Source: Sinonovacula constricta (lineage: Eukaryota; Mollusca; Bivalvia; Cardiida; Solecurtidae). Taken from it: a stretch of DNA of 64,000 bases. Positions within the stretch are counted from its first letter, which is position 1. Each line of letters opens with the position of its first letter. The notes below the pieces were generated by a model, which was given only the letters and a program-made list of their open reading frames with translations, was not told the DNA's origin and did no database searches. Where the stretch lies: assembly GCA_007844125.1 (NCBI GenBank), contig CM017572.1, positions 26,741,879 to 26,805,878 on the forward strand. Direction: 5' to 3'. A program made the translations under genes and the position numbers. Shown here piece after piece: positions 1 to 12,279 of the stretch.

Positions 1-983
1 GTGTATTATGAAATCTTCGCCCTACATAAAATAATTAAGAAAATGAAAGGCTTTTATATATCACTAAAATAAGGCATGACCTTTTACATCTATTCCTCTT
101 TCTAGATACACGTTGATCGGTATGACAAATATCAGAAAAAACTGACTTTTATTTTGATATTTTTGTAAAATGTTTATAATGAAATCTACATATGTAATAG
201 ATATTGCACAGTTTGCATAAACAATTCACCGCCTAAATACATCAAATTATTGTTTTTGCATCATATATATTGTTCCGATTCCTGGTGGAGGGTTGGTGAT
301 TTAAAATTGCCGGGATAAACAAGTTTTGTTTTGTTGTGTGTGTGTGTTTTTTTTTTTTTTTTTCAAATTCGATTGATTTTTTGAATTATGTTTGAATCAG
401 AATATAATATCATTCCGTTCGGGATGACTTTATCGATTCGGAAAAAATGAGGAATCAAACATCAATATGGTACTCTCTGGACTCGTATCTCAACGTTCCG
501 TCACTGAATGGTCGCAATTAGAAATAAAAATGGTTTCTTCCAAATGATTTAAAGGAAATATGCGAACATCAGCACGCTTTATGTCTCACTGGAATTATCG
601 GATGTGATTTCAAATCACGCCAAAACGCCCCTATGACCGTATAGGATGGAATTACGGGAAAAGTATATAATATGGTTGCATCAGTTTTTAAATCGGAATC
701 TTTTTATGTTTATGAATATAGATATTCTGAAATACGCGATGTATTATTTTCTTCACAAAACTAAAAAAAAAAAACTAAAAATTTTATGATTCCAAGATGC
801 ATTATCAATAAAAAAAGAGAAATTCAACAGTGGTGAATGTTCATAGTTACTATATACTATATACTTTACTTTAATAAAATATTTAATTTATTAGCTATAT
901 ATAGTAAATATTTTTATATTATTTAATACTAACTTGTTCAAAGCTTATTATCAATGACCACCAAACTGTTACTTCCATTTTAG
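1..983. other. 5' flank of the neuropeptide-type gene
   Basis: This AT-rich flank has no supportable ORF. It holds a short (GT)n run followed by a poly-T tract around 335-363. Stretches near 362-450 and 570-740 match, imperfectly, the flanks of the decayed copies at about 7510-7960, 11350-11700 and 16530-16930, so it is the same duplicated flank. The sequence just before the first ATG (a pyrimidine-rich run ending in AG at 982-983) looks like a splice acceptor, so an untranslated first exon and the promoter probably lie further upstream here. I could not place them. Confidence 0.55.
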
Positions 984-2087
984 ATGATGCCACTAACCAT
1001 TTCTTCATCTCCATTGATCTTCATACTCTCTGTTGCTTTGCTGATTGTGGCGCCAACTGTAGCAATGCAGGAGGAGACCATTCCGGTCAGCGATACTGGA
1101 GAAGGACAACTGTGTGACCAGAACCCCAAAGTCGCTAACATATGTTTGGCATGTACAGGCCTCCCGTTTGACGCCAACATTCCTCTGGTTACATGCTGCA
1201 GCAACGAGGACGCCATGAAATTCTGCGATGCGTGTGTAAATGATAAGGTTTCTTGCGCAAAGGTCATACACGAGATGAAAGCTCTAGAAGACTTCTCCGA
1301 GAGTGAGTTTGTTGATTATCCAAGCAACGATGAAGATGACGACGAAGCCTTTGACGGATACCTCGATGCATTGAAACCGGATTTTGAAAAGAGGTTTGGA
1401 ACTCTCTTCCTAAAGAGTCCGAAACGTTGGAGCCAAGGTTTGTACAACGATTTTAACCAAAGGGGCAAACGGTTTGGTAGACTGTATATAGGTCAAGGCG
1501 GTATGTTCGGTAAACGGAAAGATGAGAATGTTGATAAGAGATACGGTGTCTTGGGAATCGGTTCTTCATCGTCATCGAGATGGTTTGGCAAACGTGATAG
1601 AGATGCCGGAAGGGACAAACGGTTTGGTACCCTGCATATGGGTTCTGGTGGCTTTTTTGGGAAACGTAATGAAGAAGAATGGTTTCCAATTGAAAACGAT
1701 AAGACCAAAAGATTTGGAACTTTAGGTATGAGATGGAGGCCGACGATATGGGACAAACGCAGTCCCTACCTGGACGATGCTGATAAAATCGACGCTATGG
1801 ACAAACGCTACGGGCGACTCTTTATGTCATCGAAAGGGATGTTCGGCAAAAGGTCAAAGTCGGAAGATTACTTCAGTTCCGAGGAGTTTCCAGGTTTCAG
1901 CGACTCGTCACAAGGCGGCAATAGTTATGAAGAAGGTAGTGAAGAAAAGGTCGATGTAGACAAACGCTATGGACATGTTTTCTTAGGAAAAAGTCCCTAT
2001 TTTGGAAAACGTTCATTAGACTTAGAAGTAAAGAAACGATTTGGTCGGCTTTTTATGAATCGCCGAAAGGGTGTGTGGTTTGGGTGA
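984..2087 (+). CDS. Multi-peptide amidated neuropeptide-type precursor (FG/YG...F-amide)
   Basis: The 367-residue secreted precursor is read from one uninterrupted coding exon. Residues 1-27 form a signal peptide with a hydrophobic core (LIFILSVALLIVAP). Residues about 44-91 hold eight cysteines (C-x9-C-x2-C-x13-CC-x8-C-x2-C-x6-C), followed by an acidic spacer. From residue 136, dibasic KR sites release related peptides: 138-146 (FGTLFLKSP), 164-175 (FGRLYIGQGGMF), 187-201, 214-225 (FGTLHMGSGGFF), 244-257, 276-287 (YGRLFMSSKGMF), 329-340 (YGHVFLGKSPYF) and 353-366. Six of these are followed by Gly plus KR, or by Gly at the C-terminus, the signal for C-terminal amidation. The consensus is [FY]-G-x-[LV]. 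Processing by prohormone convertases and PAM is known for such layouts; receptor and function are unknown. I do not recognise the family with certainty. The first ATG is chosen because it sits at a splice-acceptor-like AG and precedes the signal peptide; the second ATG, one codon later, is equally possible. Confidence 0.85.
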   Translation: MMPLTISSSPLIFILSVALLIVAPTVAMQEETIPVSDTGEGQLCDQNPKVANICLACTGLPFDANIPLVTCCSNEDAMKFCDACVNDKVSCAKVIHEMKALEDFSESEFVDYPSNDEDDDEAFDGYLDALKPDFEKRFGTLFLKSPKRWSQGLYNDFNQRGKRFGRLYIGQGGMFGKRKDENVDKRYGVLGIGSSSSSRWFGKRDRDAGRDKRFGTLHMGSGGFFGKRNEEEWFPIENDKTKRFGTLGMRWRPTIWDKRSPYLDDADKIDAMDKRYGRLFMSSKGMFGKRSKSEDYFSSEEFPGFSDSSQGGNSYEEGSEEKVDVDKRYGHVFLGKSPYFGKRSLDLEVKKRFGRLFMNRRKGVWFG

Positions 2088-2400
2088 AATCATTTTACTA
2101 GCAGATCTCTTTGTCTATACTTAGGTCCAACACTGTAAAGCTCGTGTATGAAGCAATATTATAACATAAAAAAAATTTTTTCACAGTTATCAGCCGAAAG
2201 ATTTTATCTAGAAAACAATATGACAAAAAATAACTGAATTCTCATAAACAGACAAACAACAATGCAGAAAAAAATTATGGTCTTCACTAAATTCTTCCTT
2301 TATTGTGATAAACTAAATCTATGTGGTCAAAAATGTAATATAATGACATTTTTGTGTGCTTTTGATTCTTTTCAAATATGCAATAAATTATTCCGCCTTT
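2088..2400 (+). other. 3' UTR of the neuropeptide-type gene with poly(A) signal
   Basis: Non-coding sequence follows the TGA stop. An AATAAA hexamer at 2382-2387 is the best polyadenylation signal. Part of this 3' UTR (about 2125-2220) is recognisable again at about 12715-12800, after the most decayed pseudogene copy, which ties that copy to the same locus. Confidence 0.5.
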
Positions 2401-3076
2401 TATACAGTTGCACATGTAATATTTAGAAAACATATACTATTTGTATCAATTCAGTGTGTCCCTCAAAACAGATGTTTTCTTTTTGCCACCGTAACATGCT
2501 GAGAAGTGATTGAATGTACATTTCGAAAATGAACGTTTGGCTATTGATATGGTTCAAATGGTTCTTTGAAAAGAATTTAGATTGTAAATGAAAAAAAATG
2601 AAATTCCGGGATATTGAAAACTCACAGTTATATCATTGTATCAACACTCTGCAACCATTTTTGATTTTGTGTTTATTAAGATTTTATCTTTATCTTTTAT
2701 CCTCCAAATATGAAGAGCATTTTATATGTACAAAATAGTAAGCAACATATTACAACGAAAATCTATATACAATGTAAGTTAAGATATACTTACAAAATTA
2801 ATTAAAGCCCCAGTCCATTTTGTTGCTATTTGAAGTAAACATCATCAGAAACTACAAAAAATCATATTTATAATTCTTACTGAAACGAAACGTAAGAATT
2901 AAGTATGAAGTCTCTATTCTCGCCTTTAGATATTATGGATTAATTTCATATTAGGAATAATAATGGTGTTATATAATAGTCATTTGCATTGTTTTAGTCT
3001 CGAAGTTTTCGTTAATAGAAATTTATTTGATAGATTATTGTATAAATAGGAAAATATAAATAAAAGAAAGCGTTTT
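2401..3076. other. Non-coding spacer
   Basis: AT-rich sequence without a supportable ORF, RNA gene or recognised repeat. Confidence 0.5.
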
Positions 3077-3248
3077 GCTCTCTCTGTCTCTGTCTGTCTG
3101 TCTGTCTGTCTCTCTGTCTCTCTCTCTCTCTCTCCCTGTGTTTCTCTGTCTCTCTGTCTCTGTCTGTCTGCCTGCGTGTCTGTTTGTCTGTCTCTCTCTC
3201 TCCCCCTGTCTCTCTGTCTGTGTCTGTCTGCCTGTCTGTCTGTCTGTT

Positions 3249-3319
<71 letters not shown>
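3077..3319. repeat. (CT)n / (CTGT)n compound microsatellite
   Basis: About 240 bp of interleaved CTCT and CTGT units, ending in a nearly pure CT run (about 3250-3318). Long open frames here on both strands are artefacts of the simple repeat. Confidence 0.95.
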
Positions 3320-3321
<2 letters not shown>

Positions 3322-4602
3322 GACTCTCTCTGCTTAAGTGCAAACAACTATCTGTTAAATATAAAAATAGTGTCCTTCCAATGTTAACTGCCGCAATAGA
3401 AGAATTCTGTATCCATCCTCAGTAATACGAAGCAAGGACAAGGTCCTACGAGTATTTAAACAAACACAAATATTAAATAGAGCACTATACCAAGGTAAAA
3501 CATACCAGTTAAATGTATTAGTAACAACAAAACACCGACAACCCAAGTGCCACAATCTTTACACGATAAATTAAATGGCAATATAGATAACTCAAAAACA
3601 TTCAATGTGAAAAAAGGCTGTATCCTCCTACAGTAAATGCAGTCACCGGTGGAGGCTGGACATGCAAACGTCTCTTTAGAAACAAATCCTTACATAAATG
3701 ACACCCCATGTTTTGGAATAACACACATGTGATTATTATAATTTTATCGTGTTTAAATAACTAAAAGAGAAAGACCTGCTGTTTCACTCATGTTCGCAAA
3801 TATATGTTTGTAATATTCACCAGACTTTAGTTCTCCATTCGGCGCAAATAAAATGTTTGTTTCTGTTTCGCTTGATTGAAAATTCATGCATTGCGCTTCA
3901 ATTATAGAGAAGACCAACAGTAATTTCGATGTTCTCGTCTTTTATTACTGTCAAATTTCGAAATCACGTGCAATTCTGATGCACAAGAAAGTAATTTTGT
4001 TCGGGTTGTCAGACTTTCCTCTTTCGAATCACGACTTTAAATGTCCACACAAACACATGATTTGAATAAGAGGAATTTTAAACGAACAATGGCGATAAAA
4101 ACTCATTAGGATTGCCTCTAATTGCAGACAACGCGATGACATTGCAATTACAAGCGAAGGCTTCTTTCACTTTGAAAGATAAACACATTACATTTACGGG
4201 AAACAACAATGCACGTCTTAATACTGTCAAATAAAGCCTCATTTGAAAGAGAAGAGAGAAATCTCTGATAAAATACCCGTGGCTTTTCCTGCGAAATTTG
4301 CTTCTATATAGCATAAACCTAAGCTACACATGGTTACAGTTTTGAAAAGCTGTTAGTGTCTTAGGCGAAATGATACGTGACCGAGAAATGGAGACAAATT
4401 TATTTATGGAATGCAGATCTGACTTACACTAGCTTATTCTCAGATGTAAATAGTAAAGTAGGACTGTCCAGTTCGCACTACATGTATTTAGGATAGAGGC
4501 AGGTCCGCTTTCAATCTATTATTACCAATGAACTACATGTATTACAATTGCACCGTGATCAAATCAGCCTTCCTAAAATGTATCATTTGACTAAAGATAC
4601 GC
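3320..4602. other. Non-coding spacer
   Basis: No supportable gene. Short ORFs have no recognisable domain, signal peptide or splice context. No repeat was identified by eye. Confidence 0.45.
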
Positions 4603-4989
4603 ATTCTTTGTACGTTCTTTCAAAACGCACCGTGTCATATTCATATTTATTTTCTTCAATGTATTCAATTAATACGACAGCATTCAATTTATGGGGAAAG
4701 TTATTTTCGAATACTAATACTCTGTAATTACATTCTTTGTACGTTCTTTCAAAACGCACCGTGTCATATTCATATTTATTTTCTTCAATGTATTCAATTA
4801 ATACGACAGCATTCAATTTATGGGGAAAGTTATTTTCGAATACTAATACTCTGTAATTACATTCTTTGTACGTTCTTTCAAAACGCACCGTGTCATATTC
4901 ATATTTATTTTCTTCAATGTATTCAATTAATACAACAGCATTCAATTTATGGAGAAAGTTATTTTCGAAAACTAATACTCTGTAATTAA
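4603..4989. repeat. 129 bp x 3 tandem repeat
   Basis: Three consecutive 129 bp units (4603-4731, 4732-4860, 4861-4989). The first two are almost identical and the third carries a few substitutions. Because 129 is a multiple of three, the minus strand stays open as a 141-residue frame of three 43-residue repeats, but nothing else supports it as a gene. The homologous place in copy D3 (about 14770-14935) has a single diverged unit, so the triplication is local to this copy. Confidence 0.9.
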
Positions 4990-5410
4990 TTTTGATTAAA
5001 TTATACATTTGCCCTAGTGTTTTCCTTATTGTTTCCTCTAAATGTAATGTTTATAAGTCCAAATCTTCCGTTATAAACGTGACACTTTTACTTTTAGAAG
5101 ATCTGCAGGAACATAAATATTTGGTTTGCTGTGGTTACCGTCATATCTATTTGCTCTTCTCCAAAAACCCACCTTAACACTTAATCCTTTGCTATTTTTG
5201 CTTTTCTAATATATTCTGCGAACAGTTACATTGACTGGTTTGTTGCGCGACATTGTAATATGACGCTTACAAAGGTATGAACAGTGGTCTTATTCAAGAC
5301 TTTTTTATTCAAGAAAAATATCATTTTAAGTCAAAGAGTAATTTCACTTACAATCAGCAATTTTGTCCAGTTCTTCTAATAGAAATACTCCTTCAGCCTC
5401 TTCTAAATTC

Positions 5411-5757
5411 TTTTTTCAATTACGTCACTACCTTCGTCATAACATATCAAAGAAAACGTCAGCGCTTGGATATCTTTTATTTAAATAGATCGGAATTCTT
5501 TTCAATGCTTACCTGTGAGGAAACCCTTAGGAAGTGCGAGATTAGAGCTCTATGAAAAAAAAACCGTTTAAACACTCCGTCGGTCCTTTTTGCCGACTTG
5601 ACAGTTCCAATGCGATATTGTTGGGTTTGCTCTTTTTGTTAAATGACTCATCACAGATTTGCTCTTACTTTTAAATTTGACGTGCATGTGAATACATTTT
5701 GTCCAGTGCCTTTTCAGGGTTTGATTTATTCTGTAATGCTCATAAGACTTTGTCATA
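5411..5757 (-). mobile_element. Short non-autonomous element with hairpin core
   Basis: On the minus strand it starts near a TGACAAAGTC-like end and finishes near TACGTCACTACC as read on the plus strand. It shares nearly its full length with the copies at 33101-33440 and 41694-42003. Mid-element is a core including CCTTGGAACGGTCAGTCGGC in other copies, whose arms CAGTCGG and CCGACTG can form a stem; here the arms are mutated. No coding capacity. Whether it is a MITE or SINE is unresolved. Confidence 0.65.
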
Positions 5758-8104
5758 TAATCCTATTTTTAGGTCGACAGCAGAACATTGTACGTGTATC
5801 ACTGGTTTAAATGAAGATGTGTTACTACAATACATAGCCTAAATAAAACTTGTCATTTTCGTTAAGCATCAATATAGTACTTTTACAATACACTGAACTG
5901 AATTAAAAGAGGCCAGTTTAATACATCAAAATAGTACAGTGATGGCATGTAATTGTGTCCATTAAATAAGTCTGCCGAACGTAGCTCGTTATTTCGTGAA
6001 ACGCTAGGAAACAGCTGTATTGAGAGGCCCCCAGTTAGTATCTACACGAGACGCTGAAAATCTGGCTTTAAATATAGAAACAAATATAAAAAAAGGAATA
6101 TGACAAAGAAGTATAAAATTAAAATAACACGTTTTCAATATCAATTCAACTCATTGTGATGGTCAGGTGGTTTGCGTGTCATTTTTTGGGGTCAGTTTCA
6201 ATGAAGTATATCATGTAAAGGAGTAATAACTCGAAAGAATATGGGTAACAGACGCAAATTACAGATTATGCAAATTCTCGGTTATACGTGCTTTGTACAA
6301 TTTACTGTAAATGCAAAAGCAGACAGAAGACAAAAAAGTGCAAATTTAGTTTTCGTGATAACAGCAATATTAAGAACAACTTTAAAAACTTTAAATTTGC
6401 AATTAATAGTTGACATTCATGTCGATAAAAAAAAAGTAAATCGCAAAAGCTCTTTCATCATTTCCTTATTTGCGTGATACACAACAGTTTGTTTTTTTTT
6501 TCAAAATATATGACTTAATTGTGTATATAAGAGTGTTGGGGATTTTATGAGGTTATACACACGCAATATTGCAATTTGTAGCAATTTGTGCCTTGCATTA
6601 AAGAGTAAACTCAGTCATCAATTAACATTTTCGTTGTAAGAATTTAAATCTGTGGACAAGCGCTTCGAATTTCAACGTGTTTTCATAATTCCTCAGCATT
6701 CAGGGTTCTACTTCTAATCCGGATACTTTTAAATGTGCAAAAGAGGTTTCCAACTTGTCTGATAAGAGACGTGATTTTATTGCTTTATTTACGAAAATTA
6801 TTTTTCCAGTATAAATGGTCATAAAAGTGTCTTTTATTCGTGAAGTACAACTTTATTCATTGTCCTTATTTGCTCGCTTTATCACTTAAAATTGAAATAT
6901 TTAAAGCCTTGTTGACGCATAGCGCCTGGATACTTCGCATGACGCTATTCATTTTATTTTATAAAAGTAAATTGATGCTGCCATGTAAATCTACCGGAGA
7001 AGGTTTTTATAAGATAGTGTCATCATGGTTAATGATTAAATACATGAATAAGATACAAATCCCAATTAGGCATCCATCACCTGATTTAAATGTGACTATA
7101 TTTTGTACGATCTCCATATGCACTGACATATTTGTATATCGTTACTGAACATATTGACAAAACTACAACTACAAGCTACATTTGCCAATGATGTCATTTA
7201 AAGTTTTTTTATTCGTTAGTTAAACAAAACTTACTGCCTTATCAATGCTGATAAAAACATGCCCCAATCGATCAATACACGAATGCGTTGATACATGTAC
7301 ACAAGTTCTAAGACAAATCATATTTGCCATATTGATAAATCACTTTTACTAAAATTAAGACGACATTTTTACTTTTGGGTCTTCTTCATTTGATATGCAC
7401 ATCGATCCACGTAACAGGAAATGAAGTAAAAGATTAAGTACATTTGTTTATTGTGTTATGTGTTGAATATATGTGACCACGATCAATATATTTAATATAT
7501 ATCTAATAATGGTTGTTTTGATGCCCTAGTTTCCGGAATATAACATTGTTAGAAGTATTCAACATGTATATTCAAATTTGATTGATTTTGCATTCTTTTT
7601 TAATCTGATTTTTACACCATGCCATTCAATGATGACTTTATCGCATTAATATAAGTGCGTTTCTTAACTAGCATTGTCCAGCTTTCGAAAATAACTCGTG
7701 TTTCAACTTGCCATCATTAAAAGTGTTGCAAACGGACAAATAAATATTATATTCACGATTCACCAAGTTATATTGGTACAATAGCACGCTTCATGCCGCA
7801 TCGAAATCATCGAATGCGATTACAAACCAAAAATCCAAAACAAAACGTTCATATCAGAATCACAACTTGTCGATTCTTATAGAGTACGGAAAAAATCATA
7901 GTTTGGTCGCACCATCTTTATCAGAAAAGATGTTTGTTTGTGAACATAGACCATTACCAATGGTAAAAGATAGCTATGATTTCAATATTCGTTATAAAGA
8001 CAACCTTTGATAAAAATAACTTTAATTTGTTACTCTTGTTCATGCTATCAAATAAAAAATTATTAAAGCCTATAAATCGGATTATTAAATTGTAATTATT
8101 AACG

Positions 8105-8865
8105 ACATTTCAAGTCCATTCTCTCTGTCGCTTTGCTGATTGTGGCGCCATCTGTAGCAATACAGGAGGAGACAATTCTGGTGAACGATGCTAGAAAGGG
8201 CAACCGTGTAATCAGAACCCCAAAAGTCGCCATTACGAGCTTGGCGTGTTGCGGCCTCCCGTTTAACTTCAACATTCCTCGGGTTACATGCTGCAGCAAC
8301 AAGACAGCCATATAGTTCTACGATGGCTGTGTGAATGATAAAGTTTCTTTCGCATTCAAGAGGTTAATGCTCCAGAAGAATTCTCAAAGGGTAAGTATTT
8401 GTTATTATCCAAGCGACGATGACGATGACAACGAAGCAAATGACGGATACAATGATACTTTAAAACCAGATTGAAAGAGGTTTGGGGGCTCCGACACGCT
8501 TAAGCAAGGGTTTGTACAAACATTTTGAAAGAAGAGGAAACGGTTTAGTAGTCCGTATTTTGGTTAAAGCGATATCTTAAACGTAAAGTGAGTATGAGAA
8601 TGTTGATAAGGGATACGGCATTTTCGGAATTGGGTTTTCATCATCAATACTGGTAGAGGCAAAAGTTTCTGCATATAAGGATCCGGTGGCTTCTTTTGGA
8701 AACGGGACGACGAAGAGTGGTTTCTGTTAAAAAAAATTGAGTAATTAAGAATACGAATTGGTTCCTATATTGAAAAAAACGTTCGTTGGACTTGAATGTG
8801 AAGAAAAGATTGGGTCGTCTTTATTTGAATCGTAGAAAAGGGTTTGTTGTTTTAATGAGACAGCA
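8105..8865 (+). pseudogene. Pseudogene of the neuropeptide-type precursor (D1)
   Basis: The start of the interval matches the signal-peptide and cysteine-domain coding sequence of the intact gene, keeping the cysteine run (TCC, CC) and dibasic-site remnants. The initiator region has been lost or replaced. An in-frame TAG at 8313-8315 stands where the intact gene has the Lys codon of AMKF, and frameshifts and deletions follow. Remnants of the peptide region continue (AAGAGG-TTTGGG near 8470, AAACGG-TTTAG near 8537, and the last peptide near 8795-8850), but no frame is intact. The matching 5' flank is present, so it arose by genomic duplication. Confidence 0.85.
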
Positions 8866-9250
8866 ATCCGTAGAATACAAACAACAACAATTCAGAAAGA
8901 AGTTCTATTGTGTTCTCATTTTTTTCCATTTATTGTGACTAAGCCTGTAGTGGAAGTGTGATATAAGTATCCCTTTCTGTGTAATTTTTCTCTTGTTTTC
9001 TTTCGTTTGTAACCACTGTTCATTTTGTGTTTTATTAGGACGGATGCAGTGTTATTTAGTTCCCTGGAATTCTCGTAATGGGTTACTTTTTTGTTTTACG
9101 AGTAATAATAATGTCATATTTGTAATCATTTCTATTTATTAACTCTTGTATATTTTCCATTTGTCGAAAATTAATGTATACATTGTTGAATAAATAAATA
9201 TATGTGTTTTAGTATCAGACATCTAGTTAAAGCAAAATATATTCTTACTA

Positions 9251-9430
9251 CAATTATTACACTAATTTTATCTTTACTAAATGCATTAGGTTTACCGAGA
9301 TTCTGCTATTTAACACAATCTTAAAAGTTGTGCTTCTTTATTATTTGCTTTTTATAATTTGTAAATAGAATGTAAACATTTTGCGAGGCTTACATGTTTG
9401 ATTGTCATTGATTTTGACAACTTATTGTGC
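9251..9430. other. Spacer between duplicated segments
   Basis: No feature supported; AT-rich junction between D1 and D2. Confidence 0.4.
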
Positions 9431-11957
9431 TGTTAAGGTGGGTAATTCCGGTCATCATAACGGTAACGGAGGAACATTGGGTTAGACAGGGTAAAAGTTA
9501 AAGAATATTTGCAAAGGGCGCAAATTATATTAAAGTACTGTGAAATTATTCATTTCTTTGAAATTTAATTTCGCAAATTTATTTTTATAAGCAATATAGC
9601 ACGCAGCTGCGTCCATGTGACAATTATTGTAAATTAAAAAATGTATACAGACAAAATGTCATGCAATTCACAAAGGTTTTTACGATGACATACAAGGACA
9701 ACTATAATGAATATAATATAAAGAACAACTTTGAAAATTGTTGTCATACATGTCTAAAATACATACCAGTTAACCGCTAAAGTTATTTTTATTTGCGTGA
9801 TACACACCTGACCAGTTTTAAGGAATTTTGTACATAAGCTTCGTCACCTTTTGGTAGTTGAGTGAGGCTATACACACCTATTGTATCAATTTGAGATTTA
9901 CAACCTCTTGTCAGGATAAAACGGTTAATGGTGCCCAACTGATCTAAGAAACATCGGGATTTCACTTCGCAAAACATGATACGCGCCGTAATGGTCATAA
10001 TTGTATCTATGCGTCTTAGAAATGAGAAATGTATCATTTCTTTTGTCTTCATCTTCTCGCGGTGTCATTTGAAATGACATTCTATTGCGGTTTTCACACA
10101 GTGCGCCTGAATGCTTCGTTTTACGTTATTTATTTAATTTTATAAACGTAAATTGATGCCGCCGCCACAGAAAAGGGTAAAGTATTTACTAAAGTTGTGG
10201 CTTAATAAAAGTGCATGTATGTTTAGGGTAAAATCTTGAATTGCTTTTTTTTGCTGGATTTTAATGCTAATATAAATTATACGGACTGTGCATGTTGTAA
10301 TTTTCTAGCAAATCTGTGTTAACTATTGTTTTATTTATTTTAAAAAATGCATATTAAATGATGTAAAGCCCGCACGACCAAGCTAAAACATGTCTTTGGA
10401 TCGAGGTTCACTTCCCAGCTGCAGCGTTAAGTCGTTGATGTTTCGTTGAGGTTTATTAAATTATTTCAGCACAATTAATTGCCCCTATAAATATTGATTA
10501 AAATGCCCATTGATCAATAGGAGAATGCGTTAAGCCAACAGATTACGATTCAAGTTTATAGGTTGTGATAGGCTAAAATATCCAGTACGGAAAAGTGCCC
10601 AGATTGAAAAATCTTATTGGACGAGCCTTAGGCGCGGCCTATATGTTGTTGTTGTTTTGTAATCTGGGCATGTTTCAAAATTTATTTCCTAATTGGACAC
10701 TTCAGTACAAAATGACATTTTATTTTATATCCATGTTTTCTGTTATGGACGTAATATTATATACTTTTATATATTACCGTTATAAATACTTATAAATTTA
10801 TATCCAACAATAAGAACAACACAGACATTTTATAACTTATTTGGCTTTAATAACAGAGATTCAAATAAAATTAGTTTTTTCAATAACAATCTATATCTTC
10901 CTGATATCATTTTGCCAGAGGCTTGTTTGTTTACGATGGAAACGCTGACTAACACTTTCGTTTTAAGGGCTGCTTGACATGTATTATGTGAGTATAAACA
11001 ATACGTAATTACATTACAAAGAGATTACTGTGAAGTAAATAATACATTTTCGACGATGTACTGTCCAATACATTTATGTACAGGTTGATCACATGATACA
11101 AATCGACTACATTGATTAGTAAAAAAAATTGTACATGTATATAGAATAAGAGGGAATAATAATAAATTATTCTTACACAAACTACTTACGTGTATTCTTT
11201 ATTTACATGACGGCACTGGGAAAAAACAATTGTCAGAATTCGTATATTTTGCAATATGTTTGTCTGCGATCCATATATTGCTTATTAATGTTTGTTTTGA
11301 AGCCCAAGTTTCCAGACTATTATCATAGCTATCGCACATAGAAATGACTGCCTCAATTAAAATTTGCCAAATGACGACTTTTAGTGATCGATTTACAGAA
11401 AAATGTGGATCTTAACAGGATTATTAATCTTTTGAAGCAGGGTTCGTGTTTCAAGTGGCCGTCACTAAAAAGTTGTCAGTAAAAAAAACATCATATTATC
11501 AAACGAAAACATGAAATATTAGTACAATAACATGCTTTATGACTTTTAAAAATTATCAGATATGACTTAAATCCATGTTAAAACTTCCACCATACCTTAT
11601 CGATTCTACTGAAACAGGGAAATAATATTTTTTATGATCGCATCATGTGTTAAATCAGAATCGTTTCTATGTTCATGAATAGTGATGATCCAAAATAAGC
11701 GATAACGATACCGTTTTCTCAAAAATGTTAACACATTAATAAAGCAAAGCTAAATATTTAAAAATACAGTTACACCGATGTCGTCATGAGAGCATGTTAC
11801 TAATATATTTTCTTATTTATTTGATTCATTTAATAGTGATGCATTAAACTTTTCTATGCGATCCAGTACACTATTTTAAAGCTTTGCATATGTTATTTTT
11901 TAAATAAACTATTGCCTTTATTATTATGGTACCATCAAGGACATCTTCCACATTATA

Positions 11958-12262
11958 CCGGACATGGTAGCGCAATCGGTAGAGCGTCGACTCAAGATAC
12001 GGAACACCCCGTGTTCAATCCGGGGCCGCGACATACCAAAGTCGTTAAAAATTTTAGTGGTATTAGTCCCTTGCTTACGCTAAATCATATACGAGGGTAG
12101 TTCCACGACGGGTTGGCCAAGTGTCATGATATTGTATCTGGGTGAGGTATCATGCCATGTGTTCACTATATTCTGTACACAGTGAAGGCAGCACTATATC
12201 TCATTCAAGTGAACACCGTCTCCAGATAACTGAAATACTGTTGGTGGAACAATAAATCCAAT
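11958..12262 (+). mobile_element. tRNA-derived SINE, family 1
   Basis: The head looks like a tRNA gene: TAGCGCAATCGGTAGAGC resembles box A and GTGTTCAATCCGGGG resembles box B. A tRNA-unrelated body follows, containing AACACCGTCTCCAGATAACTG, and a tail near AACAATAAATCC. The same order is found at 30425-30690 on this strand, and inverted at 34997-35267 and 31035-31220. Such elements are transcribed by Pol III and mobilised by a partner LINE. Confidence 0.8.
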
Positions 12263-12279
12263 AGACATAAACTTCCATA

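Larger units (their letters stand above)
4600..9250 (+). repeat. Duplicated neuropeptide-locus segment, copy D1
   Basis: Segments along this interval align by eye with D3 (for example 5140-5280 with 15090-15240; 5950-6200 with 15400-15610), with D2 (6470-6970 with 9790-10160), and with the 5' flank of the intact gene (7510-7960 with 362-740). It contains the pseudogene at 8105-8865. Since flanks are included, this is a DNA-level duplication and not a retrocopy. Boundaries are approximate. Confidence 0.65.

Noticed and set aside
984..2087. Assignment as buccalin/allatostatin A, pedal peptide or FMRFamide precursor
   Set aside because: Peptide ends (MF, FF, YF, WF-amide) and FG/YG starts do not fit the GGL-amide, non-amidated pedal-peptide or RF-amide signatures.
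3012..3425. Long open frames (RERERE- or SLSLSL-type) on both strands
   Set aside because: Pure products of the CT/CTGT microsatellite; no start context, domain or splice signals.
4583..5008. 141-residue repeated protein on the minus strand
   Set aside because: Explained by a 129 bp tandem repeat in decayed duplicated DNA; the homologous D3 locus has no such frame. Kept only as a finding.
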